64,000 nt of DNA from Haliclystus octoradiatus (lineage: Eukaryota > Cnidaria > Staurozoa > Stauromedusae > Haliclystidae): positions 13,777,751 through 13,841,750 of the forward strand of contig OU744453.1 in the NCBI GenBank assembly GCA_916610825.1, in the 5' to 3' direction. The notes under the pieces are model-generated. The model made no database searches and was not told where the DNA came from. It saw nothing but the letters and a program-made list of their open reading frames with translations. A program made the position numbers and the translations under genes. Positions 11,616 to 22,908 of this stretch are shown piece by piece; position 1 is the stretch's first letter, and the number at the start of each line of letters is the position of its first letter.

Positions 11616-11779
11616 TGTGGTGTCGTTCTAGACAGAGAACACGCTTGCATTATGTCTGAATAGAACTGCCTATATTTCAACATAGATTACAATTACTATA
11701 TTAAGATCACATGACTTTAGCAGTTACACAATAATCACAGTAGGTATTTACATGTTAATAATTAGGTGACTACGTCACA
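11616..11779 (-). repeat. 3' LTR of the non-autonomous element
   Basis: This is the 164-bp direct repeat of 12770-12933 with very few differences. The polypurine tract adjoins it on its right side, so on the minus strand it is the downstream LTR. Confidence 0.92.
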
Positions 11780-12112
11780 TTTCCCCCTTCTTAGAGAAAA
11801 CAGAATTGTCAATTATGTTTATGAATTTGATAGTTATAAGTTGCGATAATTAATACTAAAGATTTAAGTAATTAATTATTGTTATTATACATAACTAGTG
11901 TAAAAACAATTCAACAACTTTTCTGAAAACCATAACGGCTAGGCGGTCTTATTTCTCTTGAAATACGACGTAATATTCGTGTGTTTATCTTATAAAATAT
12001 AACAAACACGTGACATTCACACACATACAAAATTCACGCCACAATAACATTTTCTATCTATAACACATCTCCCCTCAAACTTTAAGGAGTGGAAATACAA
12101 CTTTTATCAAAA

Positions 12113-12272
12113 TATAATGTGTCCGACGAACCCAATTAATTTCTAACCATCTGAGCGTGGTTATGAGGGCCAGTGGGCATACAGCCACTACCTATAATGT
12201 GTCCGACGAGTCCAATTAATTTCTAACCATCTGAGCGTGGTTATGAGGGCCAGTGGGCATACAGCCACTACC
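12113..12272. repeat. 80-bp tandem duplication inside the non-autonomous LTR element
   Basis: Copies at 12113-12192 and 12193-12272 differ at about two positions (cgaacccaatt versus cgagtccaatt). A third, partial version (gggccagtgggctacaagcc) follows near 12317. Each copy carries a gggccagtgggcatacagcc block. Confidence 0.92.
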
Positions 12273-12769
12273 ATGTCTTTCAGTGTCATAATTAGACCAT
12301 AAAATTGTTATGTAAGGGCCAGTGGGCTACAAGCCACTGCAAGCCAAATGGACTTTCTACCAAATGCTATCTATCGATGATCGATGTGTGTCAACAAGGT
12401 TTATTACGTGTACTATTATAATTTATTAAATAAACTTTGAAACGTCCAATCAAATTTTTTGCCAAACCATACACCAACTAAATTTCGAGAGTGAGTGGGC
12501 TTATTATATTGCCACTGTATCATAACTTCATTAGATAATAAAAATAGTTGTGGGTTGCATACCACCTTACATACCACCAAGAGCAGGGCCAGATAAACCA
12601 AATATAATTTTACCAAATCCTTTACAGCACCCAATCCCGTGAACCACGCTGTGGTGCGTTCAGGATCAGTTAAGTTCAAGGTTCGATTTTTTATCCATAC
12701 TGCATATAGCGATAATGATATATACATGAAATGGTGATTATTTTCTGAAATCACTCGGGGACGCCAATT

Positions 12770-12933
12770 TGTGGTGTCGTTCTAGACAGAGAACACGCTT
12801 GCATTATGTCTGAATAGAACTGCCTATATTTCAACATAGATTACAATTATTATATTAAGATCACATGACTTTAGCAGTTACACAATAATCACAGTAGGCA
12901 TTTACATGTTAATAATTATGTGACTACGTCACA
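12770..12933 (-). repeat. 5' LTR of the non-autonomous element
   Basis: This is the 164-bp repeat next to the primer-binding site (12752-12766). On the minus strand it reads TGTGACGTAG...CCACA. Confidence 0.92.
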
Positions 12934-12938
12934 TTGTG

Positions 12939-13779
12939 ACATTGAGATACCATTCATTTGAGGAAATTAAGTCCAGAATGTTCGGCCTAGTTTCAGTATC
13001 CAAAACCAAACTGGAAACCTTCAGATCGATATTTGTACCGAGATTGTCCACTTGGTGTGATACTCTGAACATTGCAGCATCACAACAACAGACCAACTAC
13101 CACACAATTAAGGCAATGTAGTACAGTTCTCTCTGGTTCACTTGTTGGACGTACAGAAAGCAATTCATTTCGTAGCAGAAGAGAGAAAGAGCAAGGAAAT
13201 ACGGGTACGGCTACCATAAACACGACGAGCGAAAATGGATCAGTTGCAGCAGGAGCATTGAATTTTAATTATGCTTCAGGCTTCGGTTCTATCTTCAACA
13301 ATTGTACAATTTCAAATCTAAATATAAATATACAATCTCAAAATAAGATCATTTGTAAATATAAACGGTTTTCAAAAAGTTTGATGTTGGTTGATAAAAT
13401 TATAAATGTTGATTACTCTGAAATCTGATCTGATAATCGGAAATTCCGTTTTTACAAAATCATAGACACGCAGTCGTCACAGAAAAAACGGTGATTCCCA
13501 TTTGCTCATTGCCGAGCCTTTGTTATTCCTGTTGCTGTGATTGGTTGGTCGAATTCTTCTGAGTACTTCTGACGCTTTTCAGGAGAAAATGAACTTATCA
13601 GTTTCGGTAATGCTGCAGTGTAGTCCGATATTTTGTAAAAATGCTAATAATTTATAATATTTATTACATAGAATCGATTTATAAAAGGATTTCCACATGG
13701 CAGTCGCGTTTGTATCGCCTCATCCAAACACAGATGCCGTGTGGTAACCCTTTAGTCGTCACTAGACACCTGGCAAATC
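12939..13779. other. Intronic stretch with an unassigned 118-codon frame
   Basis: The plus-strand frame 13072-13428 ends with ASGFGSIFNNCTISNLNINI, a polar Asn-rich run I cannot place in a family. The segment gtcgtcactagacac(a/c)tggcaaatcaact at about 13755-13785 also occurs at about 10895-10924, a near-exact 30-bp direct repeat that suggests both places hold ends of the same mobile sequence. Nothing else can be supported. Confidence 0.3.
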
Positions 13780-15800
13780 AACTGCTTTTGTTGGACTACG
13801 GTTTCTTACATATGCTGCAGTATTAGCAGGTTCAGCCCAATATTTAAAAGCTACTTATCCTTCATGGAGCATACACCTAGAAGCTTCCATGATCGTTCTG
13901 TTCATTCTTTCAGAAACTCCATTCTGTTAAGGTGTTTCTTCACTGTATATTGTCTTTGAAGTCCTTTACTTTGACAATATATTTTAAAGTTTTTTGAAGT
14001 ATACTCTTTACCATTGTCTGTCCGTAGAATTTTGATGGTTTCCCGATTTGATTATTAACCATCTTTCTGAAATCTTTAAGTACTTTAAATGCTTCACTTT
14101 TATTTCTTATAAAGTGAATAAATGCCTTTCTAGATAAATCATCAATAAATGTTATTGAATAACGTTTTCCATTGCAAGATTCAACTTGAATCGGACTGCA
14201 TACGTCACTATGGATGATTTCTAGTAACTATTTTCCTCTAGTAGCTTGATTCTTTGGAACCGGCCTTCTGTATGATTTTCCATATGCACAACCTTCACAT
14301 ACAGTATTATCTAATTCGTTGTTCTGTAATTGTAGACCCTTTAACAATTTCTTTGTGCTTTAATTCTTTCAAACTTCCACGACTTAAATATGTGCCATTC
14401 TTTGATGCCATATCTTAATACCTGATTGAGTTCCACTAGTTGACTTCTCTTTGTTTCCATGCTCATTTTCTTTTGATACTGGTAATGCCATTACTGTGTT
14501 ATCAATCTTTGTCTTTGATAAAATTGGTTGACTCAATAGATAGTACAACCCTTTCTGTCTGATTCCTGAAACAATTATTTTATTATTTTCATAATATAAA
14601 ATGTATGTTCTTCAAAGTTATAATTACAACGCTCATAGCAATAACTGAAAGCAAATTCTTTCTCATTTCTGGTACAAATAATACCTTAGTCAATTTGATC
14701 TTTTTTTGACCATCTGGTGTTTTAGCTACCAGTAAGACATTTGCTTTGCTTCTAACTCTTTATAATATACATATAGCTTTTTATTACCTGTCATATACTG
14801 TGATGCCCCCGAATCGATTATCCAATTATGTGGTTTATCGATTCCTTGTTGTTGTGACGTAATTAAGGCTTCATAGTTACTTTCATCGTCACTATCACTT
14901 TCTAATTCTACTTAGTTACTTTCATTGACATCTTTGTTACCATTGTTATTCTTTTTCTTTGACCAACAATCTTTTGCCCAATGTCCCATCTTTCCGCAAT
15001 TGTGACATTTGCCAGACTTAGGCTTTGATACAAATGTTTTATTTCTTTGTTTGCTATAATGTCTGTACTGTCTTTATTGTCTTTGTCTGTCTTTGTTTAT
15101 TCTGTCTTTACTGTCAAATACTGTCTTTGTTTGCTATACGTAGCTGCCATATGTTTTCTATATTGGATATCAATGCATTGGAATTATCTCTATCAAGTCA
15201 TCCTGATTCTTTCCTCTTATGAACGTCTTGTAGTAATCTGGACGTAGCATATTCCCAATCTAAGCCGTCAACTTCAATATTGTCCATAGCAGTTATTAAG
15301 TTGTTGTATGACTCAGGAAGACTTGCAAATAAAATTGTGAAATTTGATCCTACAGCGTCTAGCTTGTCTGCCAAACTTTTTACTTTATTAGTATGCTCTT
15401 GCATTGATTCTTCTTCTAGCATGACGGTTCTATAAAATTTCTTTTTCAAGAAAATTTGGTTCGCAAGGCTATTATTTTCAAATACCTTTTCTAATTTGTC
15501 ACATGCTTCTTTTAGAGTTCTTGTACGCCTTACATGAACTAATTGTGACTTTGCCAAAAGTAAACATATAATAATGCCATCGCTTTACCTTGTTTTGCAG
15601 AATAAATGTTATTTACTTCTTGTGTAGCTTCATCTCTTGGTTCTGCTTCTGTTCCAGTTATGAAGCCCCACAATCCTTTAGACTTTAGCATCATTTCCAT
15701 TAAAAACTTACTAGTTTTTGATATCAATATATTTAAATGCCTGGTCCCAAAACCTGCTAAGATGTTGATCTTCGCGCTGGACACAAATCATTAGATAGAG
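13780..15800 (-). pseudogene. Decayed Ty1/copia gag-pol: gag, zinc knuckle, protease and part of integrase
   Basis: Read on the minus strand from an ATG near 15820. Gag lies in the frames 15784-15539 and 15557-15198, with KMEMMLKSKGLWGFITGT-like text and LPESYNNLITAMDNIEVDGL, typical of copia gag. Near 15015-14950 there is a CCHC zinc knuckle (C.NCGKMGHWAKDCW). Near 14820 WIIDSGASQYMTG marks the protease Asp. Near 14340-14000 the integrase HHCC region and ITFIDDLSRKAFIHFI appear, with the second Asp in the ...NGKEYTSKNFK part near 14010. Reverse transcriptase and RNase H are absent: the element breaks off near 13780. Several stops and frameshifts make it inactive. Confidence 0.85.
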
Positions 15801-16028
15801 TGTTGCTTATACTCATAGTAGATTCAGCAATATTAGAATGTAAAATATTATATGAAAAGTATAGTATCACATGTGTAGTATGTATGTGTCCATAGCTACG
15901 TGTATGTAAATCTAATTAGCTAACAATTGTCTATAATAATAATGGTATATTGTCTACTATAACAAATGGCTATTGGTGATTATAATCAATGTTCATCTAA
16001 TGAGTATAATGAACTATTTCCTTCAACA
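15801..16028 (-). repeat. Probable 5' LTR of the copia element
   Basis: This 228-bp segment is bounded by TGTTG and CAACA and lies directly upstream, on the minus strand, of the copia gag. The gag ATG lies close inside or at the LTR edge. No second copy is present at the broken 3' end, so the limits rest on the TG...CA ends and position only. Confidence 0.5.
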
Positions 16029-16394
16029 TCCCTTGTCGAACAGGATTTTACAAATTGGGAACAATTCTGGAAGTTTTCTCTGGAAAAGACGGTCTTGTTC
16101 GAAGAGTTTCTCTAAAGTATTAAAACTTCACTGATGGTAGTTGTCGGCCACAAATAGTAAAAAGACAGATGCCAATACATAATCTTTAGTATGCAATGTG
16201 AATCAGAACACAAATGATGATATGGACAAAGACAACTGATAATAAAAACAAGGAAAAGAGATGACACCTATAAAATTGAAAATGTTATCACATTCGATAT
16301 GTCGACATGTTAGACTCTTTATTACCATGGTTACATATCTACCCTCTTATTCGTAAAGAGATCCAAAATCCTTGGTTCCTTGGTTTCTGAATGT

Positions 16395-16601
16395 TTCAAT
16401 CATATTAAATAACTTTTTTGGTTTTGTTATAGCCGATATGTTTTGACCTTAAATATTTTGCCTCATTTTCATGCAAACAGCATAGGGTTTAATTTAGAAA
16501 ATGAAAAATGCAAACTGTTGAAATTAAAACAACAACTTTACAATATTAATTTGATTTTTATTATATAACTTTATATGTCTTGATGTTTACAATAAAGTTT
16601 A
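16395..16601 (+). repeat. Dispersed repeat, copy 2 (copy 1 at 7284-7512)
   Basis: It matches 7284-7512 in the same orientation, ending cttgatgtttacaataaagtttac. The downstream open frame of copy 1 has no clear equivalent here beyond about 30 bp (ttttgtgatgat). Confidence 0.7.
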
Positions 16602-17087
16602 CGTAAATTAATTTATGATTTTTGTGATGATCAAAACACCTATGTTGTAGAACTACGAAAAGAAACATTGGACGAGGGAGTTTCATAACTACGTTTAGTT
16701 TCTGATTTGATTTAATAGTAATGGCCAGTAATTGTTCTCCTTTTTGCTAATTTAAATTAGAAAAGTATATTCAAGCTCTCTGTCAAACTAATATTTTGCC
16801 ACCTATATACGCCCTATTGTATCTGTTGCCTTAAATAGCCTGAGACAAACATCAACGACAACCAATCAGCGATCAGTATCTCATGAACATAGAATCAGAC
16901 AAACTTCAACAAAGAATTTTTTCAAATGTTATTTTTTTTCTAAAATTTTACAGTAAGATTTTTCAAGTTATTATAGATAAATGAGACGCGTTATAAAAAT
17001 TAGATTCCTCGTAAAATATTTCAATGCAAAAGTCATAGGTAAACAGTATTTTTGTCAGTGATTAGAGCGTCATTTCGACTGCTTATC

Positions 17088-17800
17088 ACTTCTGTCATTT
17101 CCAAGTTCATAAAAAATAAAAGTACATATTGGCTATAGCGTATTTATACATAATATTATGAAATTTTTTTATTGAAAGAAACATACATACTGCAATAGAT
17201 TTGCCCTATGGAGTCGGATTTTTATTCAATGTCGGTTTTTATTCCCTTAAGGATAACATTTCATAAACGAGACAAACCAATTTTGTTTGGCAATACTTCA
17301 AAATAGAGAAATTGGCATATACTCTGTCACTTTCTCAACTTAAAATAGGTAAGAGTGGAATACCAAGCTGCAAACTCTTGCAAACTTTCCAACCAAGCCC
17401 AAAATATGGAAATGATGTTCTTGTCTAGACCTGTCTCGACCCCCGTCTCAATGAACTGCTAGCTCATGATTTTATTATTTTGATGAATCTCACAGAGTCA
17501 CAGTGTTTGGTTGGTGTCACACACCCCTGCCCCAGAATTTACGGTGGTTGATGTCAAAATGACGAATTTTGGGCTTGGTTGGTAAGTTTGCAAGAGTTTG
17601 CAGTTTGATATTTTACCCTACCAAATTAAAACCCGCATTGAATAAACAATCCGATTCAATAAAGGGAAAACTACTTTAGTATGTATATGCTTCCTTTGAT
17701 AAAATAAGAAATGAAAATATTTTCATAATATTTTGTATAAATAGCCTATATCTATTTTTATTTTTCTTCACTTGAAATGACAGAAATGTCAAATTGTCAA
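17088..17800. mobile_element. Foldback (long inverted repeat) element
   Basis: The left arm (about 17088-17405) and right arm (about 17566-17800) are inverted copies. For example ctgcaaactcttgcaaact and ccaaccaagcccaaaa at 17370-17405 face the complement at 17566-17605. cataatattatgaaa near 17150 faces ttttcataatattttg near 17720, and tgtcatttc near 17093 faces gaaatgaca near 17773. The arms are moderately diverged. There is no coding capacity. A lone half copy of the same family is at 24355-24520. Confidence 0.7.
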
Positions 17801-18003
17801 ATAACTAATAAAAACCCAATGTGGGAGGAATGAGCCTCAACCTTTTTAATCATTATCAGTTTTATTCAAATATTTACTACACCAGTATAACCAATTAAAC
17901 TCAATGAGTCATAATTGTTTAACTAATGTGAGAAATCAAATAACAATAAATTTATACAATGTTTGTGACCGATGGAAAAAAAAGTTGAGAAAGAAAAGAA
18001 GAA

Positions 18004-18095
18004 AAATGTTTGAAGTGGGGGGATTCAAACCAGAAAATCCTACAGCGTTGCGAAATTCCTGACGCTCTAATGATTGAGTTACAGTCTCTTTCGTT
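18004..18095 (-). repeat. tRNA-like sequence (SINE head or tRNA pseudogene)
   Basis: On the minus strand it reads GAGACTGTAACTCAATCATT then AGAGCGTCAGG, matching a tRNA D-arm and A box. Further on TGGTTTGAATCCCCCC provides the T-arm and B box. Spacing is tRNA-like, but pairing at the acceptor end is not convincing. Confidence 0.45.
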
Positions 18096-18148
18096 GATTT
18101 GCAAGATATTTAATTCTTAATAAACTTAGATCTTAATATTATAATGAA

Positions 18149-18895
18149 TCATTTGAACAACAATATACAATATATGGCCTCTGATGCACTTGCATTGGCA
18201 CACCTTTCTGCTACCTCTTTGGCTTCATCGGAACTCTTAAACATCAATATTGAGAATGTCAAAAATAGTAACAATAAGGATGGGATTTCAGCAGAGTTTT
18301 CCTTAATAGACAATACAGTTGATGGCTTAGGATGATTGGTATGATCCAAGTCTAATACCACTATTCTCAACGAGAGAGCAGCACTTCTTAATAATCTTCC
18401 ATTTCCAGTTTTGTTAGATAGCTTCGATATCGCGATTTCCTTGGAAAAACGGGAAACTCTCTTTGCGAGTAACGATTGAACAGAATAGTCTTGAGTGCCA
18501 CCTAACTGAGAATATATATCTTTATATAGCATATACAAGTTTCTTGCAAAATGCGGAAATCTGTTTTGAATGATCTGAACTTTAATGAAAGACGAAATTT
18601 CCTCAAATGTTTGTTCGGCGATTAATTATCTCTCTATTAGAGCCCGTCACTTCAATGGTACCATCGTAATTATTCTTGCATAACCTCTGGTATTTAGCTT
18701 CTCTAGCAATTTAATCCTTGCCAAGAGTAAGTACTCTTCCATCTCCCTTTTTCCTCTCGGCATTTAGTAGCCTGCATTCTCCTATAGTCTCTGGAACAAT
18801 GCAACGTGAAACACTAATACGATCTCCTGTTGTCTCAGTAAACAATGCATCAAACATTTGTTTACACCTTTGTGATTTCCTCGACACAAACTGAA
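18149..18895 (-). pseudogene. Broken transposon-type ORF of an uncharacterised family, N-terminal region
   Basis: Minus-strand text from about 18895 reads LQFVSRKSQRCKQMFDALF, RCIVPETIGECRLLNAERKK and GKD, then a stop, then IAREAKYQRLCKNNY. After a frameshift near 18620 a 129-codon frame (18538-18149) continues with ARNLYMLYKDIYSQLGGTQ. The arrangement 'D..A.EAKYH..C...Y' resembles the motif DLPAADAIYHNSCSVNF in the large ORF at 29253. I infer a distant relative of that family. One stop and at least one frameshift make it dead. Confidence 0.4.
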
Positions 18896-18939
18896 GAAGC
18901 TAATCATTTTTATTCACTGCTTAAACAAAACTGCTGTTA

Positions 18940-21900
18940 TATAAAATACCAAACATGATTTAAACAACAAAATATGTTACTGGTCTGCTACCTTATCAAA
19001 GGACATATTGTGAATGATTAATTCAATAATGTAATCTAATAGACTTTACCATTTATGTTATTACTAGTGAATTGAGCCAGCTCCGCTGGGTGAAATTTGA
19101 AAATAAAAATATAGAATATTCAATTGCTGGAGCCTAGATGTTAACCAAAATGATAAATAAACAATAGAATCGAAGGTCAGTCGGGTGTGGAAGAATGTGA
19201 ACATGAGAATGTGATTCGTTCTTTCGATGACGCCGAAAGAGAAATCTAATGAAAATATACGCTTCGGGCAGTCAATTGAAGGAATATAAAGGTATGAACA
19301 TAAAACATGGCCTATGTTTCCGCAAAAAATTATAGGATACCCCACGGAAAGTATGTATGTGATACGTTTACCATGAGAAGCGTGAATCTCGAATACAGTA
19401 GATACAAACAGACATACATCGACATTTTTATGTTATTGTTGTGGCCAGCTGTTAATTGTGTTAATTATGTCACTGCTTCTTTGTACATAAAATGGCTGAG
19501 TTTATCTACGATCAATTTGGACCACCTTCACCTTCAAGGTAAGAATCACTACGTTTGTTTAATGATTCTAATCGTTTTGCTTTTGAATCTGTTGATAATG
19601 CATTGGTTATTGTTTTGAACTGTAAGGCTGTGAATTGTTTGGCCAGTTTCTTTCTGCTTTTGAACGTGTCATTTGAGCCAAACCTTTGTGAAATTTTGGC
19701 TTTAAACATTTTAAGCCACTCAATGTACTGCGCAGTCCAGTAACTTCGTTGCTACTATGCTACTGACTGCTATTCTCCTGCCGCAGCACAACTATTTACA
19801 ATTTGCAATTCCAATCCCAGGCTACCAGTGCGATCATTCACTTCTGTGTGAATTTCTCACAACTTAATTGTCACTTTGCAACTGTGTGCAACTTTTTATG
19901 GCTAATTTTTATTGATTTTGCCCTTCAATTCATTTTATATATATAGAGGAGACTAGCAGCCCATCGTACTCCCCTTCGTGCAAACCCTGGTGCAAACTGT
20001 TCCTTACCGCCTACCGCCGATTCGACAACGACACTCAAAGACAATGCCGCTTTAATTCGCAAACCACAAATGTAGCAAGCCGATAATAGTAGTAATGCAA
20101 ATAGAAGAATAATGGGAATTACAAGATGACACTAACAGACGAGACAACAGAACATCATGATCGATGCTGCTTAGTCTACTGGAGAAAAGTCATAAATCTG
20201 CTGTCGCAAATAGTCAAGCCTGATAGTCAAATTGATTGTCCGCAGACTTGCACATTCGTTCACCTTCATTTTGTGGTCATAAAGTCCATGAGTCAGCGGC
20301 TACCGCTGCTATTTTTCTTATCAATTTTAATATAATCTTGAACAACGTATTTGTAAATCACTAATTTTAGTTGTTTTATAAATATGCACATTTTGACAAA
20401 TTATAATTTGCAGCAAAAAACTTTGATGATGTTGAGTTAAAAAGTCTTCCTATTATGGATTCTAAGAACAGAGTGTCACAACTGTTCTTCCAGAACGAGG
20501 TAAAGTTCAAACAAAAATCAACTGGTACGTCCCTTTTTGTTCAGTTACGTAAGCAAGACAAGCTTTGATATTCACGGGTTCCGAGGATGGCGAACCATGT
20601 CAGGAATGACAAATACAGCATTATCATTGGTTCATAGTTAAATTCTTCAAAGGCTACGTCATCTGAGGGGATCGAAATCAAAGCAATCTATTGGATGCTC
20701 TACTTCTGCGGTAGCGAAATCAGTGTTGTTGATTGGAGGAATTAAGTGGACTTCCTTCTAGTTCAGTGTCCAACCATACTATTAATATAACAATCGTACT
20801 GCTACTTACAATCTGCTACGAAAAATATGACGTGTTCAAAAGGAAATTTCATTTATAAGTCTTCTTCTCGGTTATTGTTTTCGTAAAGGATAAATGAAAA
20901 ACAACAGCCGCGGCGCCATCAAACAGTTTAAAAATCTGACGGGTGCGCTTACCCCTGTTGCACATCCCTGGATCCGCCCCTCTCTAGGAGTACTGTTCTG
21001 ATACGTTAACGCGACATTATCGGAAGCGTACCTAACTGATTGCCAGGATTGACGTATTTCTTTACTGAAACTCGTAACGAGCTTATATTGATGTAATGTA
21101 TCCCGTGACCAAGAGTGTAGAGATCGGCAATAACTGAAATAAATGGAAAAATAAAAAGTATAAAAAATTAATTGCTTCAATTTTAGATATCAGCAAAGAA
21201 AACAACCACATAGAAAATGGCATTCAATCAATGCGAAACAAAGATTTTTAAGCGTGGATTAATTTTTTTAACAATATATTCAGGTATTTCAGGTACTTCG
21301 GTTGTTCGCGGCACCGGCCTACACGGGATCACTTGTTTGTCGTTGTTAGTTTTGCAACTTGTTGATTAAATCATGTGATGTTTATGAAAACATACAAAGG
21401 AGAGGTTTACCAATTATATTTAGATTCAAGTTATTCATTTATTTTATTTATTTTTACTTAATATGATGTTGATGTGAGTCCAAGATGGTGGATTAAATGA
21501 TACTCTGCAAAATCAATCAAATGTCTATTGACGAATTTCCGCTTTGGCATCAAAATATTTAATTTTAATTAATATATTGGCATATGATGTGTCGAGAAAC
21601 AGATACATTGATTACATCAATCGAAGACATGTTGTCAGTAACATGCTTCTACGTATTTAGCAATATCAGTAACAACTTGTAGTAAAAGAAATGTAGGGTC
21701 AACTCAGCAAGTTCAGAAAATTTATCATCGAATTGAGATATCTCAATATCAAGATCTTGTCTGAACTCTTTACGATAAAACTTGGACATTGTTAATTGAG
21801 CCAATCATACAGTAATTGGAGATGGATGATATTCCATTTGATTTATATAGGTATAGATTTAGTGCAGGTACAGCCAGCTACGTGTTTAGCTTTCTCGTTG

Positions 21901-22240
21901 CGCATCACTTCTGCCTGTCGAGAGAAGCCCATTTCTCTAAGATAGATCTGACCACCTCGTCCGGAACATCTTCAGTCTTGATCCAAGCATCACATATTAC
22001 ATCACATATGTTTTGATTTCATTGTTTAGTTTTGCTTTAGTTTTACTTTTGCTTTTTTCGAATAAAACTACATTGTCGATATAAAATTTCTACGTATAAT
22101 TAAAATGAATCGTGAACAAATGTCAGAATTTATTTTTTACCTGAAAAACAGAAACCAAAATTTAATTTTATTGAATCTCGTTTTGTAAGAACGAATACAG
22201 GTATAACCCATTCTTCCTATAGTCTATAACAAAAACTACA
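18940..22240. other. Intron sequence with no supportable gene
   Basis: Short frames in both strands overlap each other without recognisable domains, for example at 19307-19618 and 19512-19709. A string reading ggatccgcccctct at 20970-20983 resembles the inner end of a hAT-type terminal repeat, but no partner was found. The missing fibrinogen-start exon may be hidden here or at 9-17 kb. Confidence 0.3.
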
Positions 22241-22242
22241 GT

Positions 22243-22350
22243 GCAGCCTTGGTGTAAAGGCTAGGGTGTTGCACCACGGCCCGCAGGGTCTCAGGTTCAC
22301 TAGCTGTCTGAAAAACTATAGGTTGGTGTCAGGAAGGGCATACGGCTATT
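22243..22350 (+). repeat. tRNA-derived SINE, copy 1
   Basis: It shares gc(a/g)gccttggtgta..ggctagggtgttg.accacgg and ggtctcaggttca with the copy at 62433-62520. The A-box region is tggtgtaaaggctagggtg and the B-box ggttcactagc. It continues with ggtgtcaggaagggcatacg. Two copies 40 kb apart with the same order of promoter boxes make this a dispersed SINE family. Confidence 0.75.
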
Positions 22351-22737
22351 AAACACACACAAGCTTCAAAATACTAACCAACTAACCAACCACCCCGGTG
22401 AAAAAATCTGCAAGCTTATCCGGTTTGTGGATAAATGACAAATCCAAAAAAACGTTACAGAAAAACTTGAACCGACAACGGTACTATATCTAAACCACCC
22501 TAATATCATATGATCAGTTCAAATGATATAAAATATCAGAAACTGCGCAAAAAGGTGCCGACTTATACCAGATTTGATAACAATTTGAAGACTACTGAAA
22601 ATGGCAGGGGTGATGTGGGGATTTCTCTAAGGTAGCTTCAGGTTAACCTGATTGAGAAGGAAACTGTGGTCCTGTACCTATATACAGAAATATAACGAAT
22701 AATTAATTGATTATTCAATAATTGAATTTGAACTGAC

Positions 22738-22908
22738 CGTAACATTCATCTGGCTTGCATTGTCTTTTTCGTTCTTTAATTCCAACACAAGGATTTCCAT
22801 TGCAACTTGGAGAAGGATTGTTACATTGTCTGATTTCCATTAAATCAATTTTTGTACACGGATCAGGGCAGTCCACTTTGTCTTCCCATTCAGACCAGCC
22901 TCCATGCT
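22738..22908 (-). CDS. Thrombospondin type-1 (TSP1) domain exon
   Basis: The exon is exactly 171 nt (57 codons), phase 1-1, typical of a shuffled TSP1 exon. The acceptor is TTTAATCAG (AG 22910-22909) and the donor G|GTCAGT (22737-22736). It encodes HGGWSEWEDKVDCPDPC, then QCNNPSPSC, NPCVGIKERKRQC and PDEC. The WSEW motif, the Arg/Lys-rich KERKRQC strand and seven cysteines fit a TSP1 fold, which in extracellular proteins binds glycosaminoglycans or partner proteins. Only one WxxW pair is present, since ED follows where a third Trp often sits. It is too short to show as a methionine-started ORF. Confidence 0.9.

Larger units (their letters stand above)
11616..12933 (-). mobile_element. Complete non-autonomous LTR retrotransposon (1318 bp) with 5-bp target site duplication
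   Basis: Two 164-bp direct repeats (11616-11779 and 12770-12933) begin TGTGGTGTCG and end TACGTCACA on the plus strand, so they are TG...CA bounded either way. Both are flanked by TTGTG (11611-11615 and 12934-12938), a 5-bp duplication. On the minus strand the repeat at 12770-12933 is followed after 3 nt by TGGCGTCCCCGAGTG (12766-12752), a typical Ty3-type tRNA primer-binding site. A purine tract AAGAAGGGGGAAA (11793-11780) lies just before the other LTR. The 990-bp interior has no gag or pol, only an unremarkable 112-codon frame at 12754-12416. It must depend on an autonomous relative. Confidence 0.93.

Noticed and set aside
12416..12754. 112-aa minus-strand ORF right after the primer-binding site, possible gag
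   Set aside because: It shows no gag features and the element is too short to be autonomous. Kept only as a remark.
19307..19743. Overlapping ORFs of 62-103 aa
   Set aside because: Opposed frames over the same bases with no recognisable motif and no splice signals.
20960..20985. hAT-like terminal motif ggatccgcccctct
   Set aside because: Only one end was seen, with no inverted partner or 8-bp target duplication.
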